Source: Atherix ibis (taxonomy: Eukaryota; Arthropoda; Insecta; Diptera; Athericidae). Taken from it: a DNA stretch of 64,000 nucleotides. A model generated the notes under the pieces. The model was given only the letters and a program-made list of their open reading frames with translations. It was not told the DNA's origin and ran no database searches. The stretch is taken from contig OY282605.1 of the NCBI GenBank assembly GCA_958298945.1, forward strand, positions 23,352,811 to 23,416,810. The letters are read 5' to 3'. The position numbers and the translations under genes are program-made. Below, one piece after another: positions 49,442-60,004 of the stretch (within the stretch, counting starts at the first letter, position 1; each line of letters opens with the position of its first letter).

Positions 49442-50640
49442 CAGGGTAAAAGTTCCATTTAAAAAAGTAAATAAAAAAAAACTAGTGTGTTTTTTTAATT
49501 TTCCGGTTTTATTAAAAAGATTGAACCTTGAAATTTAAGAATGAAACACATCATTTAAATGACTGCCACGGCTGGCGTTACAGTACCCCATTTGCTCGAC
49601 CCAATTTTTCAGTACATTTTCGATTGTCCGCGCCTGTCTCTTCAATGGCAACTTTGATTTCGTGTTTCAAGGCCTCAATTGTCTCTGGATGGCTTGCGTA
49701 ACATTTATCCTTAACGGCTCCCCACAGAAAATAATCCAACGGGCTTAAATCACAGCTCCGAGGCGACCAATTGACATCAGAATTTCGGCTGATTATTCGG
49801 TTTTCGAAAGCAGTGCCCAAAAGTTGGATTGTTACGTTGGCTGTGTGGCAAGTGGCCCCGTCCTGTTGAAACCAAATGTCGTCCATGCCATTCTCTTCAA
49901 CTTTTGGAAACAATTCGTTGAGCATTACACGATAGCGTTCACCATTGACCGTAACGGCGGCTCCTTCATCGTGTTCGAAGAAAAACGGGCCAATGATGCC
50001 TCCACTCCAAAATCCGCACCAAACCGTGACTCGTTGTGGATACATCGGCTTTTCCATGGTGACGTATGGATTTTCTGAGCCCCAGATGCGACAATTTTGT
50101 TTGTTGACATACCCACCGAGGTGGAAATGGGCCTCATCCGAAAGGATGATTTTTCGGTAAAAATGCTCTTCTTCGGCCAATTGATCTTGAGTCCATTGGG
50201 CAAACCGAAAACGCATAGGATGGTCATACGGCTTTAGTTGTTAGACTAATTGAACTTTGTAAGCTTCCATACCGAGGTCTTTGTGCAAAATTCTCAAGAG
50301 AGAAGTGCGAGAAATGTTCAATTCCTGAGAACGGTTACGAGTTGCTTTGGCAACCAATAAGCCAGTTTCGCGAAATCGCTTCACGAATTTGCCCACAAAT
50401 TCACGTGATGGCATTCGATCTTTACTCATTTTTTTTTTTAAATCTCACAGTTTGGGTTGAAGACTCACCACTTTGGAAATAATTTCTCAATATTTCCCAT
50501 TTTTTCTTCAAGCGTATGGATTACCATTTCGTAAAATTCTGACTTTCAACTAACAATCTGTCAATTCGTGTTGACATTTAACATTCTAGTACTTCAAATA
50601 AATAGTAGTTCAAAATGCAACCGCTAGATGGACCACCCTA
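49442..50640 (-). mobile_element. DD41D element, near-complete
   Basis: A 1199-bp element flanked by TA (49440-49441, 50641-50642). The left end CAGGGTAAAAGTTCCATTT has lost part of its repeat. The right end, inverted, reads TAGGGTGGTCCATCTAGCGG and agrees with the left end of the shorter relative at 60651 (CAGGGTGGACCATTTAGAAG). It encodes an almost full transposase on the minus strand. Confidence 0.88.
49535..50429 (-). pseudogene. DD41D transposase with one stop, one deletion, one frameshift
   Basis: Starts MSKDRMPSREFVGKFVKRFR. Compared with the copy at 61.1 kb, about 28 codons are deleted after ATRNR. A stop (TAA for Lys) follows AYKVQLV. The catalytic part (50227-49578) is open: FYRKIILSDEAHFHLGGYVN, PQRVTVWCGFWSGGIIGPFF, MDDIWFQQDGATCHTANVTI, RSCDLSPLDYFLWGAVKDKC; the second and third Asp are 41 residues apart. 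Near 49610 a 1-base shift moves the natural tail (ENVLKNWVEQMGYCNASRGS then HLNDVFHS, stop 49535-49537) out of frame. Few lesions: recently active. Confidence 0.88.
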
Positions 50641-50642
50641 TA

Positions 50643-51559
50643 TAACCATTTGAAAAATATGAAGTTAATTTAGTGGTAACAAATTTGACCTTAACTGAAA
50701 ATAATCATAATAACAAGGCAATTTCGCTTATTATAATTTCTATAAACCCCAAGCATAAATTGAGTTTATTAGGTGATATATTGGATAAAATAATTGAAAT
50801 GTGAAATTTCTATAAAAAAAACCTTATGCTCCAATTATTTTATAAATATAAGAGTACGATTGTACATTAAAAAAAATATATTTCTCACTTTTTACATGCA
50901 ATATACGATTTTCTCTGATTAAAAAAATTGGCATAATTCAACTTTAAATACATCATTTTTAATATGTAAATGCTTGATTTACTCGTATTTCATTTAATTT
51001 TAATTTTATCGCAACAATTATTTAATTATTTTGTTAATATCTGTTCATTCAAATGTAAATGGTTCCGCCTTCTAATAATATTCATCCGGTCCTGCCGATA
51101 AGTAAATGCCCACATTCTGTATATGCGTTTATGCTAATTTAGATTATTTATGGTATATAAAATCTTTATTTATATACGATAATATGTGAAATCTTTGAAT
51201 TCATTCATATAGACGGATACTGTACTACGTTTCGTTTGTGCATACAAATCTAAGTACTATCATAAAAATTAGTACATTTTCAAAATTGTTTATCCAAAAC
51301 ACTGTTTTGTTTTATCTTAAATACTGTTTATAATATTTGAAATGGAAATTTTATTATTTATTTTACAGTTCAAAATTTTTTTTTAAATCGAAACAAAATG
51401 GGTTATTGAGAAGAATCTGTTTTTATGGCGTTTTTTAATAAATATTTTGATAAAAGCGCATGTGGTATTTGTTCAAAATCAATTTATCCAATTTTCTAGA
51501 TAATAATAAACAGAAAATATCACAAGAAATATATAAAAGGTGTAGTAAAAAGTACATAA
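50643..51559. other. AT-rich intergenic DNA
   Basis: No gene, element end or RNA recognised. Confidence 0.45.
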
Positions 51560-51815
51560 ATTTTCAATAAAAAAGACTAGTATGCAGTGGCTAAATTTTA
51601 ATCAAATAAATACTTTTTAACTTTACCATTCAAAAATTAAAAAAAAATTATATATTGTATAACCCAGTGTGTATTTTAATTAAATACACATTATTGGAGC
51701 AATTACACACGTGTATGCGAGTAAGTAGTTATGTACTCAAATATGTACGTATATGGAGAAAGGTAGATTTTTTCTTAAAGTTTGTACTATCTTATAGTAA
51801 TTTTATTGATTTTTA
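51560..51815 (-). repeat. Repeat, inverted partner at 26.46-26.70 kb
   Basis: Reverse-complement counterpart of 26460-26700 (e.g. AATACACATTATTGGAGCAA and AAAGTTTGTACTATCTTATA). It stops just left of the mariner beginning near 51831. Confidence 0.65.
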
Positions 51816-51830
51816 TATGTTGTAGTAAAA

Positions 51831-53090
51831 AGTAGTCCATTATTTTGCCAATAGATGGCTTTCGGAGTCTGTATCTCCCATTTTAAAAGTGCGATCGGGT
51901 TGCACTAGATGGCGTTAGAAAGATAAGATTTCGTACTAAAAAAGCTTCTCATACAGTTTTGTGATTACTTGACTCAGTATTTTTTTAGCACGCGTCAAAG
52001 ATGGACACCAACAAAGAGAAAATACGCCATATTTTACAGTTTTTCTTCGATAAAGGCGAAAACGCAAGCCAGGCAGCTGAAAATGTGAATAGTGTTTATG
52101 GTCCTGATACTGTAACAGTCAATCATGCGCAATTTTGGTTTCGTCGATTCCGTTCCGGTAATTTTGATGTCAAAGATACACCACGCTCTGGAAGGCCAAT
52201 TGTCGAATATGTCTATAAAATAATGGAAATTGTCGAGTCCGACCGTCACGTAAGCAATGTTTCGTTTGCGTAGGAGCTAAACATTGCACAAAAAACCTTT
52301 TGGAACCACTTAAATAAGGCTACATACAAAAAGAAGCTCGATGTATGGGTGCCACACGAGTTATCGCAAAAAAACCTCATGGACCGAATTTCCATCTGCG
52401 TATCGCTGCTGAATCGCAACAATATCGATCCATTTCTGAAGCCGATGGTTACTGGTGATGAAAAGTGGGTCACTTACGACAACGTCAAGCGACAACGGTC
52501 GTGGTCAAATCGCCGTCACCCGGCGCAAACGGTGGTCAAGCCAGGATTGACAGCCAGGAAGGTTTTGCTGTGTGTTTGGTGGGACTGGCAGGGAATCATC
52601 TACTATAAGCTGCTCCCATACGGCCGAACTCTTAATTCGGACCTATACTGTCAACAATTGGACCGTCTGAAAGAAGCAATCGCCCAGAAGCGGCCAGCTT
52701 TGGCCAATAGGAGAGGAATTGTGTTCCATCAGGACAACGCGAGGCCGCATACATCGATAGTGACTCGCCAGAAGTTCCGGGACCTTGGTTGGGATGTTCT
52801 TATGCATCCACCTTATAGTCCGGACCTGGCACCAAGTGATTACTACCTCTTCCTGTCTATGACGAATGATTTTGCAGGTGAAAAATTCGCCTCAAGAGAA
52901 GATTGTGAAAATCGACTGTCCCAGTTTTTTGCCAATAGGGACGAGGGTTTTTTTGAGAGAGGCATTATGAAATTACCTCCATAATGGCATAAAGTTATCG
53001 AACAAAACGGTGCATACTTGACCTAAATCGTATCATTCTATCTATGCTAAATAAAACCTTCAATTTAATGCAAAAATAATGCACCTTATA
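51831..53090 (+). mobile_element. Mariner with near-intact transposase
   Basis: About 1.26 kb. The ends are less certain than for other copies: left near AAGTAGTCCATTATTTTGCC and right near TGCAAAAATAATGCACCTTA, which are approximate inverted repeats. The length and coding content are those of a full mariner. It is the least damaged mariner in the window. Confidence 0.75.
52001..53026 (+). pseudogene. Mariner transposase with two nonsense codons
   Basis: One continuous frame of about 341 codons interrupted only by TAG (52271-52273) and TAA (52982-52984); the natural stop is 53024-53026. Order: MDTNKEKIRHILQFFFDKGE, FWFRRFRSGNFDVKDTPRSG, KKLDVWVPHELSQKNLMDRI, MVTGDEKWVTYDNVKRQRSW (first Asp), VLLCVWWDWQGIIYYKLLPY, GIVFHQDNARPHTSIVTRQK (second Asp), MHPPYSPDLAPSDYYLFLSM (third Asp; 34 apart, DD34D), ERGIMKLPP. 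The catalytic triad and helix-turn-helix are intact. The type is mellifera- or irritans-like; I cannot place it firmly. The two stops make it inactive unless read through. Confidence 0.88.
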
Positions 53091-53405
53091 TATAGATTTC
53101 TTCAAGAGCAAATGAAAGATATAGTTTTGAACAAAATGTTTATAATTTTTTCTTTCTAATATCAAATTAAGGTTTGGTATTCTTCGATGGTAACTTAAAG
53201 TGTATAAATTATAGTAGCGCTAAAAAGTTATGTATATTATTCTCCAATATTTGATAATACATGTGAAAATAAAGTGTTATCCATTTTGTGCTTTATACGT
53301 GTATAGTAAAGTAAATAAAAGAAATTTAAAATTTAGATTTCGATTAAATTCGAATTTCATTATATCGCCTTGGATCTTGCCATTACGTATGAAATATTGG
53401 GTGTA

Positions 53406-54664
53406 TGCAAAAGTTATGACCGTTTTTTATGATCCTAGGTTAAAAAATTTTTTTCTTCAGAAATGATGCTACTTTTAAATGATTCCATTGTATAAATGAT
53501 GCTTTCCCCCTACTTTCTATTCAGTTTTGGCCTGGCCAGAGTACAGTGAAGAGCCCTTGTATTTTTTTCAAAATGTCGGTCGATAAAGTGCATTTACGTA
53601 ATTGTTTACTTTATGAATTCCGTAAAGACAATACCGCGAATGTGGCAACCAAAAACATTTGCGAAGTGTATGGAGCAAATGTCATCAAAGTTCGACAGGT
53701 ACGAAGATGATTTACAAAATTCCGATCTAGGGATTTTTCACTAATTGATAAACCACGTACCGGGCGGCCATTGAAGTCTGATGACGACAAGTTAAAAGTC
53801 ATAATTGACACCAATCCACGTCTAACCACCAGGGAGATCGCGTCGATGATGGGAGTCAACCAAACAACCGTATTAAGACATTTGAAGCGTATGGGGATGG
53901 TTTCGCGGTACGACGTTTGGATACCTCATCGATTGTTGGCTGCCAATTTATTAGATCGTGTTTCAACGTGCGTTGATTTGAGTGCGAGACAAAAACATGA
54001 ACCTTTTTTGCATCGTTTGGTAACGGGAGATGAGAAATGGGTCGTGTACAACAACGTGACAAGAAAAAGACATTAAGCCTGGACAAGCCCCATTAACACC
54101 TTCGAAAGCCGAAATCCATCAAAAAAAGTTATGCTTTGTTTTTGTTGGGATTGTAAGGGTATTGTGTATTTTGAACTCTTCGAACGCAATCAGACAATTA
54201 CAGCAGAAGGATATTGCCAGCAATTATCCAAATTGAACATCGCCCTTCAAAAGGATAGACCAGAATTGGTAAACAGAAAAGGGGTAGTGTTTCATCACGA
54301 CAACGCGCAACCACATGTGGCTATGATGACCCAACACAAGCTAAATGAGTTGAATCGGGATGTTATCAAGCATACACCGTATTTTCCAGATCTTGCTCCT
54401 TCCGATTTTAATTTATTCCTATCACTGCAAAATTTTTTAAATGATAAACAATTTGATACAATAGAGCAGGTAAAAACGTCCCTTATTACATTTTTCGCAT
54501 CAAAATCCACGGAATTTTACACTAATAGTATTAATAAGTTGATAGAAAGATGGAAGAAGGTTATAAGAACAGATGGAAATTATATAATTCATTAAATAAA
54601 TAATACAAATCTAAAAAAAAAAATGTTTAATTGTATATGTAAAAAAACGGTCATAACTTTTGCA
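53406..54664 (+). mobile_element. Full-length mariner, separate lineage
   Basis: A 1259-bp element. The inverted ends match well: left TGCAAAAGTTATGACCGTTT and the right counterpart ending AACGGTCATAACTTTTGCA. TA precedes the left end (53404-53405); the right TA appears mutated to TG. Nested in an old DD41D relic. Confidence 0.88.
53573..54595 (+). pseudogene. Mariner transposase, full length but interrupted
   Basis: From ATG at 53573: MSVDKVHLRNCLLYEFRKDN, a stop where the conserved Trp of the RRWFTKFRS segment should be (TGA for TGG), FSLIDKPRTGRPLKSDDDKL, MMGVNQTTVLRHLKRMGMVS, FLHRLVTGDEKWVVYNNVTR (first Asp), a pair of compensating frameshifts around 54070-54125 (natural text KPGQAPLTPSKAEIHQKK), VMLCFCWDCKGIVYFELFER, VFHHDNAQPHVAMMTQHKLN (second Asp), FPDLAPSDFNLFLSLQNFLN (third Asp, DD34D), IERWKKVIRTDGNYIIH. 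Few lesions. Confidence 0.87.
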
Positions 54665-55190
54665 TGAAACCATTCAAATGGGCGTCGCGAAATTTCTAGC
54701 AGCACTCCATCCTTTTGGGGTAATTTTTTAATGACTTTTCCACAAACTTCGGATTGTAACTATTAGTTTTTTTTAATTTTCTGAAGTTTGAAGAATATCT
54801 GCGTGAATACGATTTTCCACTAAAGCTCATAAGAAAAAATTAAACGGTGTCAAATCAGACGATCTTGGAGGTGAATTGACATAACTGGAAGTTACGCAAT
54901 TTTTTCAGGCAATTTTTGCGTAATAAATGGTAAATTTGTCGCATTGTATGCGTTGTGGTATCGTCTTGTAAAAACCACATATGGTTCCAAAAACGGTTTA
55001 ACATACGGACATAGAGCTCAGAATTGACGGTAACGATTTCTCCAGTTTTATCTTCCCTTCAGACCAAAATGCACACTTTTCGTAGATACAATGGCTAATT
55101 TAAACTCCAATTTAGCTTATTGCAGTATTTACGATGCGAGAAATGAGCCTCATCACTGAAGAACATTTGTTCGAATAATCAATATTCAAA

Positions 55191-55733
55191 GCCTATCGTT
55201 CCAGTACCCCAAGGAATATTTTCTGCGTATATTATGATTGAACCCTAAACCTCAGATTAAACAACTCCTGGATAGACCCCTACGTCATATTTTCCAATAT
55301 GTACACGTGATTGATTATATGCTCGCACATTCACTTCAAGCGGCGACAAATCGAGCAACGTGCATATTTAGGTGTAGAATTTATTGTACAAATATGACTC
55401 CCCACTGACATTTAGTTTTCGTAATGGAGATTTTCCGAAATTCATAAAGAGAAATATAATTTAAACACAATGGCGGTTAGTACTTATATATTTTCTTTCA
55501 ATATTTCCATCGTATTTTTGGTTATTATTCGTTTTGTAAATGTAAATTAAATAATTTACATGTTCATTTTGCAGAAGTTTCGTAGAGTTTTAAAACATGC
55601 ATTCTCCATTCACTCGCCATATTTAAATTTTGTTTACATTTGTAATTTTGACAGATATCGGGAAGTTGAGTTTCAAGTTCGTTTTTATTTAATATCTAAT
55701 ATATTTTCGAACTAGTAAATATAAGTTTATATA
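55191..55733. other. Intergenic DNA
   Basis: No coding motif found. Sequence at 55390-55470 (GACTCCCCACTGACATTTAG, TTTTCGTAATGGAGATTTTC) resembles 59005-59060 (GACACCCACTGCCATCTAGT, TTTTCGTAATAGAAATTTAT), a minor dispersed repeat. Confidence 0.4.
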
Positions 55734-57376
55734 CAGTGGTGGCCAACCAAATAAGACAGACATGAAAATTTCGTGTTTTTTAGCTATAATTTTTGTGTTT
55801 TAAGGAAAAACGTTTATTTATTTTTGGTAATATATTATATTAAGTATATTAATTCATTATTGAAAAAAAAAAACTTTAACACATATTAATATTTAATAAA
55901 ACTAAATTAAGCTCCGAATCTTCAAAATACCCTGGCCATTCAAATAAGACACCTACAATATTAAAGCTATTAGATTAAAAATATTAAGGAAATTGGTAAA
56001 ATTTTAACCTTTTCTGTTAATATTTTGTTGGAAAACCTTTATTATCTATCACAGCTTTACATCTTCTGCCCATACTTTCAACTAAAGCTTGGCAACGAGA
56101 AGCTGGTATCGATTGCCAAGCTGTCTTTATTCCATCCCAAAGAGCCGCCAGATTTGAAAAGTTTTTGCCCCTTAAATTTTTTTCCACGTCATTCCATAAG
56201 TTTTTAATAGGAATTAAATCCGGACTTTGAGGTGGCCACTCTAAAACCGTTATCCGCCTTTCATTTAGCCAAGCCTTTACTGACCGCGCAGTGTGCTTCA
56301 TATCGTTATCATGCATGAACCGCCATATCACTGGTAAAAAATCATCCGCAAATGGTTCCATATGATTAATTAATATTTCCTTGTAAATATGCTGGTTCAT
56401 TTTTGAATCAATTTTTACCAGTGGACCGACCCCATGCCATGACATTGCACCCCAAACCATAATGTTCCCGCCACCATGCTTAACAGTCTTCAACGTATAT
56501 TGAGGATTGAAAGCTTGGTTAACGGGTCTCCGCACATACGTTTTCCCATCAGATCGGAACCTATTGAACTTACTTTCATCGCTCCACATTACGTTTTTCC
56601 AAAACGAGAGTGGTTCAAGTAGGTGCGATCTGGCAAAAACTAGGCGTTTCCGGAGGTTGGTCGGTGAAACGAGTGGCTTCTTTTTGGCAATGCATCCATG
56701 CAAACCAAATTCACATAAACGACGCCGAATTGTCCTGGCGGAAATGCTGGACCCATATGATCCACTCATTTCGTCCTTAATTTCAACTGAGGTTCTAAAA
56801 GGATCGCGCAGTGAAATTCGACGGATCATTCGATCCTCATGGCTTGTCGTTTTTCGTGGTGGATGCTGGCGACAAGAGTCTTTAAATGAACAATTTAATT
56901 GCACAAGCCTTATAGCATTACGCACCATGCATCTGGAGCAATCTAAATGCCTGGCAATTGCGGAAATTGAAAAATTTTGCTCGTGAAGCCTAAATATTAT
57001 TTTACGCTTTTCAGGCGTACAATGCGCTTGTTTACCCATATAAAATCTAAAAAATTTGTATGCCAAAATAATATTTATTTCTTATATAAACACGTACAAA
57101 AAATTTGAAATACTTACTCGATGTGATTCACTTCAAAATTCAAATACAAATGAGATGTCTTATTTCTACGACCATTCAATTTGCAATGAAACTCACAAAG
57201 AACACAAAAAAAAACACAAAAACAATAATAAATCGCATAACGGGACATCATTGTCAATGCAGCTTGTACTCAAAAATTATTTGAACAAGTAACGGGTGTT
57301 TAGCAGTAGAGACAAAATAAATAGAACAGAATTACTAATAAAAAATCTGGGTGTCTTATTTGGCTGGCCACCACTG
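55734..57376 (-). mobile_element. Tc1 element, full length, with sub-terminal repeats
   Basis: A 1643-bp element between TA dinucleotides (55732-55733, 57377-57378). The outer ends match: CAGTGGTGGCCAACCAAATA and, inverted, CAGTGGTGGCCAGCCAAATA. The core AAATAAGACA recurs about 195 bp inside each end (about 55941 on the left; about 57158, inverted, on the right), the IR/DR layout of several Tc1-type elements. The single transposase gene is on the minus strand. Confidence 0.93.
56017..57039 (-). CDS. Tc1 transposase, full open frame, last catalytic residue Glu to Lys
   Basis: 340 residues from MGKQAHCTPEKRKII at 57039 (an upstream in-frame ATG at 57066 would add nine residues; MGK is the usual Tc1 start). 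N-terminal paired-type helix-turn-helix: ISAIARHLDCSRCMVRNAIR and ARTIRRRLCEFGLHGCIAKK. Catalytic core: VMWSDESKFNRFRSDGKTYV (first Asp), KHGGGNIMVWGAMSWHGVGP, RFMHDNDMKHTARSVKAWLN (second Asp), LEWPPQSPDLIPIKNLWNDV. The third residue, 34 after the second Asp, should be Glu (PIENLW) but is Lys, encoded AAA at 56203-56205. The frame is otherwise undamaged, so this copy was recently active and is now probably catalytically dead. Confidence 0.95.
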   Translation of the reverse strand: MGKQAHCTPEKRKIIFRLHEQNFSISAIARHLDCSRCMVRNAIRLVQLNCSFKDSCRQHPPRKTTSHEDRMIRRISLRDPFRTSVEIKDEMSGSYGSSISARTIRRRLCEFGLHGCIAKKKPLVSPTNLRKRLVFARSHLLEPLSFWKNVMWSDESKFNRFRSDGKTYVRRPVNQAFNPQYTLKTVKHGGGNIMVWGAMSWHGVGPLVKIDSKMNQHIYKEILINHMEPFADDFLPVIWRFMHDNDMKHTARSVKAWLNERRITVLEWPPQSPDLIPIKNLWNDVEKNLRGKNFSNLAALWDGIKTAWQSIPASRCQALVESMGRRCKAVIDNKGFPTKY

Positions 57377-57378
57377 TA

Positions 57379-58004
57379 GCTACGTTCAGCGCGTTTGCAC
57401 GTGTTAAGATTGATGTATCTTTAGCTTAAAGAATGACGTAAGTACGTAATACAGATTTTAATTTTTTTCCAAGAAATTGTAGTGTACATACTCGTATGTT
57501 TGTTAATATTATACAATTTTACTTATTCATTGAATAAAATGTTTTCGTTGCCGGATTTTTTTCTTTTTTTAAAAACTATTTTGCTTTTTATTATGGAGTC
57601 GGTTATTATTGAAAAGTTGATTTAAACTTATAAATCGAATTGGCAGTAATTCTCAACATTTTTAAAATGGGGTTAAGTTGTTTTTCGAAAATTTGCAATT
57701 CTTTATTAATTTTGTTTTATTTGTTTTATGTCTACAACTCGTGCTATAGATTGAAAACTGCTGTTGTGTTTACATTTTATATCGATGCAGTAAACCTTTT
57801 TGAAGACACGTGAAATTTCATTTCATTTTATTCACTAATTTAAGAATTATATCTATTTTACGAAGTTGGTATTTATTTGGTAAAATAATGATGTGTGTTT
57901 GTCTTAAACTAAAACTTGTAATTCTGCAAATGTGTTCGTTCTTACAAATTTATTTTAAAGAAACTAAAATAATGCTACTTGAGATGATTTAACATATACG
58001 TGTA
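57379..58004. other. AT-rich intergenic DNA
   Basis: Nothing recognised. Confidence 0.45.
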
Positions 58005-58922
58005 CGAGGTCTGTTCAAAATATGTCGCGAATTTTGAATTTCCGCAGGTTACGTATTTTCGATTTTTTGTGTCGTTATGTTGGTACTCATGTCTCTCACT
58101 TATGCCGACAAGTTCGGCCATTTTGAATGTTTAATTTTTTTTTGACAGCTACTTTGCTTGCACGTGTTTTGGTTCGTCTTCGATTTTTGCCCATTCCAAA
58201 AAATGGATCAAAGAATTTGTTTCGGGAACAAGAAAAAGTAAGAGGGGCCAGATCTGGGGAATACGGTGGCTGAGGCATTATAAGTGTGTTGTTTTTGGCC
58301 AAAAATTCGCGCACAAGCAACAATGCGTGAGCAGGAGCGTTATCATGGTGCAAAAGCCAATTTTTGTTCTTCCACAAATACGGGCGTTTCTGGCGGATTG
58401 CTTGGCGCAACTTACGCATAACTTGCAGGTAACATTCCTTATTAACCGTTCTACCCTGTGGTAAGAACTCATGATGCAGCACGCCCGTGCAATCGAAGAA
58501 AACTGTAAGCAAAATCTTAAAATTCGACCGAACTCGGCGTGCTTTTTTCGGTCTTGACTCGTGCGGCAGCTTCATTGGGATGATTGAGCTTTGGTTTGAC
58601 GTCATAACCATAAATGACATGATTCGTCACCAGTTATGACCCTCTGGAGCAAATTTTCGTCGTCGCGGACAGCGTCCAACAGCTCCTTAGCAATGTTAAT
58701 GCGATGCTGTTTTTGGTCGAAAATGGGCAAAAATCGAAGACGAGACAAAATACGTGCAAGCAAAGCAGCTGTCAAAAATTAACTGAACATTTAAAATGGC
58801 CGAACTTGTCGGCATAAATGAGAGACATGAGTACCCCGTGACATAACGCCACAAAACTCGACAATCAAATATACGTAACCCTCGAAAATTCAAAATTCGC
58901 GATACTTTTTGAAGAGACCTCG
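58005..58922. mobile_element. Fold-back family B mariner (best preserved)
   Basis: A 918-bp element flanked by TA (58003-58004, 58923-58924). The left arm (58005-58195) and inverted right arm (58727-58922) both carry the 5' end and leader. The left arm continues to ATGGATCAAAGAATTTG (58203-58219) and then abruptly into inverted C-terminal coding sequence (TTTCGGGAACAAGAAAAAGT). The minus-strand coding part retains most of the catalytic region. The natural 3' end is absent. Confidence 0.9.
58096..58700 (-). pseudogene. Family B transposase inside fold-back element
   Basis: The 174-codon minus frame (58620-58096) is the longest catalytic stretch of the family in one frame: RVRSNFKILLTVFFDCTGVL, HHEFLPQGRTVNKECYLQVM, RKLRQAIRQKRPYLWKNKNW, LLHHDNAPAHALLLVREFLA, KNNTLIMPQPPYSPDLAPLT. 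The second Asp is present; at the third site APCDFFLF is disrupted (APLTFSCSRN) by a frameshift at the junction with the left arm. First Asp region lies upstream in another frame (VTGDESCHLWL-like). Confidence 0.8.
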
Positions 58923-58924
58923 TA

Positions 58925-59437
58925 TTTGACGGCTGTCATATAACAAATTATTGCGAAGCGGCGAGAAATTGCAATAAAGGGATATTTTTGTGTAATTTTT
59001 TTTATGTAGACATGACACCCACTGCCATCTAGTTTTCGTAATAGAAATTTATTGAATTGTAAAAGTATAATTTATATTCATTTCAATTCACTTATTGGAA
59101 ACAAAAATACAACTTGAACACAACGAAAGGCAATTTTTATTTTTTTGTACAATCTTTTGATACGAAATGGAATTCTATTTAAGGTTTATTATTCATTTCG
59201 TAAATATCAATGAAATATCAAGCGCCTCAATTTTGTAGATTTTCGGAGAGTTTTAAATCTTTAATTCTCCATGAAAGTGGTAACTTAAGAGCTATTGTTG
59301 TCATTTGTCAAGTTTTATTTTGGCACATCGGAAAGTATTTTTTTTTTACATAATTACAAGTATTTACGAAAAAGTAAGTATTTTTTAAATAGTTATATTG
59401 TTGATAAAACTTAATACGAAGTTTTTATTTTCAGAAA
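58925..59437. other. Intergenic DNA, possible leader of THAP gene
   Basis: AT-rich. An acceptor-like TTTTATTTTCAG immediately precedes the THAP ATG, so an untranslated exon may lie in this interval; none could be defined. Confidence 0.35.
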
Positions 59438-60004
59438 ATGAAGTGTTTTATGAAGAATTGCTTCTCCGGAAAATGAGGAAGCCGGAAATTTCTTTCTTTC
59501 GGTAAGTTGACATTTTTATTTTTACTAAACAAAATAGCAAAAACTTTATTTGTGATGTGCCTAAATGCGTTTTAGTAATTTATTTTATTCAAAAAGTGGT
59601 CAAAAAGTGAAAAGTTCGGCATTGAATAAATGTAAACAAAGCCGATGTTGACAGTTCAATGTTTACCAGAAAATAATTCAGTGCCGGTGCATGTAAAGTG
59701 TGTGTAAGAAAATTTAAGGGAACGAATTTTTTTAATAGTGCAAAAAATACTTCAATTTATGTTAATCCTTAATTGAAAAAGTAAATTTAACGATCGTATA
59801 TTTATATGTTAACTTTACAGGTTCCCACAAAATAAATGGTTACGGGAAAATTGGATTGTGGCAGCAGCATCCGGTATTCCCAAGAATCGGGACGTTGTGT
59901 GCTCGCTCCACTTTCATAGAGCAGACATTAAAGAAGGAGCGAGCAGGAGCAGATTACAAAGAAATGCTATTCCTTCCGTATTTGGTATATGGAATAGCCA
60001 AACG
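59438..60004 (+). pseudogene. THAP-domain exon pair with one-base frameshift
   Basis: Exon 1 (59438-59501) starts MKCFMKNCFSGK; after a 1-base loss in an A-run the correct frame reads MRKPEISFFR and ends at a donor (CG/GTAAGT). Exon 2 (59821-60004) follows TTTACAG and reads FPQNKWLRENWIVAASGIPK, NRDVVCSLHFHRADIKEGAS, then LQRNAIPSVF, ending at donor ACG/GTAAGT. Together they make a C2CH THAP zinc finger: Cys3, Cys8, the FP block, Trp, the CSLHF Cys/His pair and the AIPSVF (AVPTIF) end. THAP domains bind DNA in cellular factors and in P-element-type transposases. No later exon was found. Either a pseudogene, a relic, or a real gene with a sequence error. Confidence 0.7.

Larger units (their letters stand above)
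53276..55190 (-). pseudogene. Old DD41D relic split by a mariner
   Basis: The left part (53276-53403) has the relic end GTTATCCATTTTGTGCTTTA. After the mariner (53406-54664) the relic continues with minus-strand debris: the region before the third catalytic site near 54840-54900 (LPVMSIHLQDRLI-type), FLEPYVVFTRRYHNAYNATN around 54950, GEIVTVNSELYVRMLNRF near 55040 and the first-Asp block (FSDEAHFSHRKY) at 55130-55190. The far end is not seen. Confidence 0.55.

Noticed and set aside
56507..56986. 159-codon plus-strand frame
   Set aside because: Antisense shadow of the intact Tc1 transposase.
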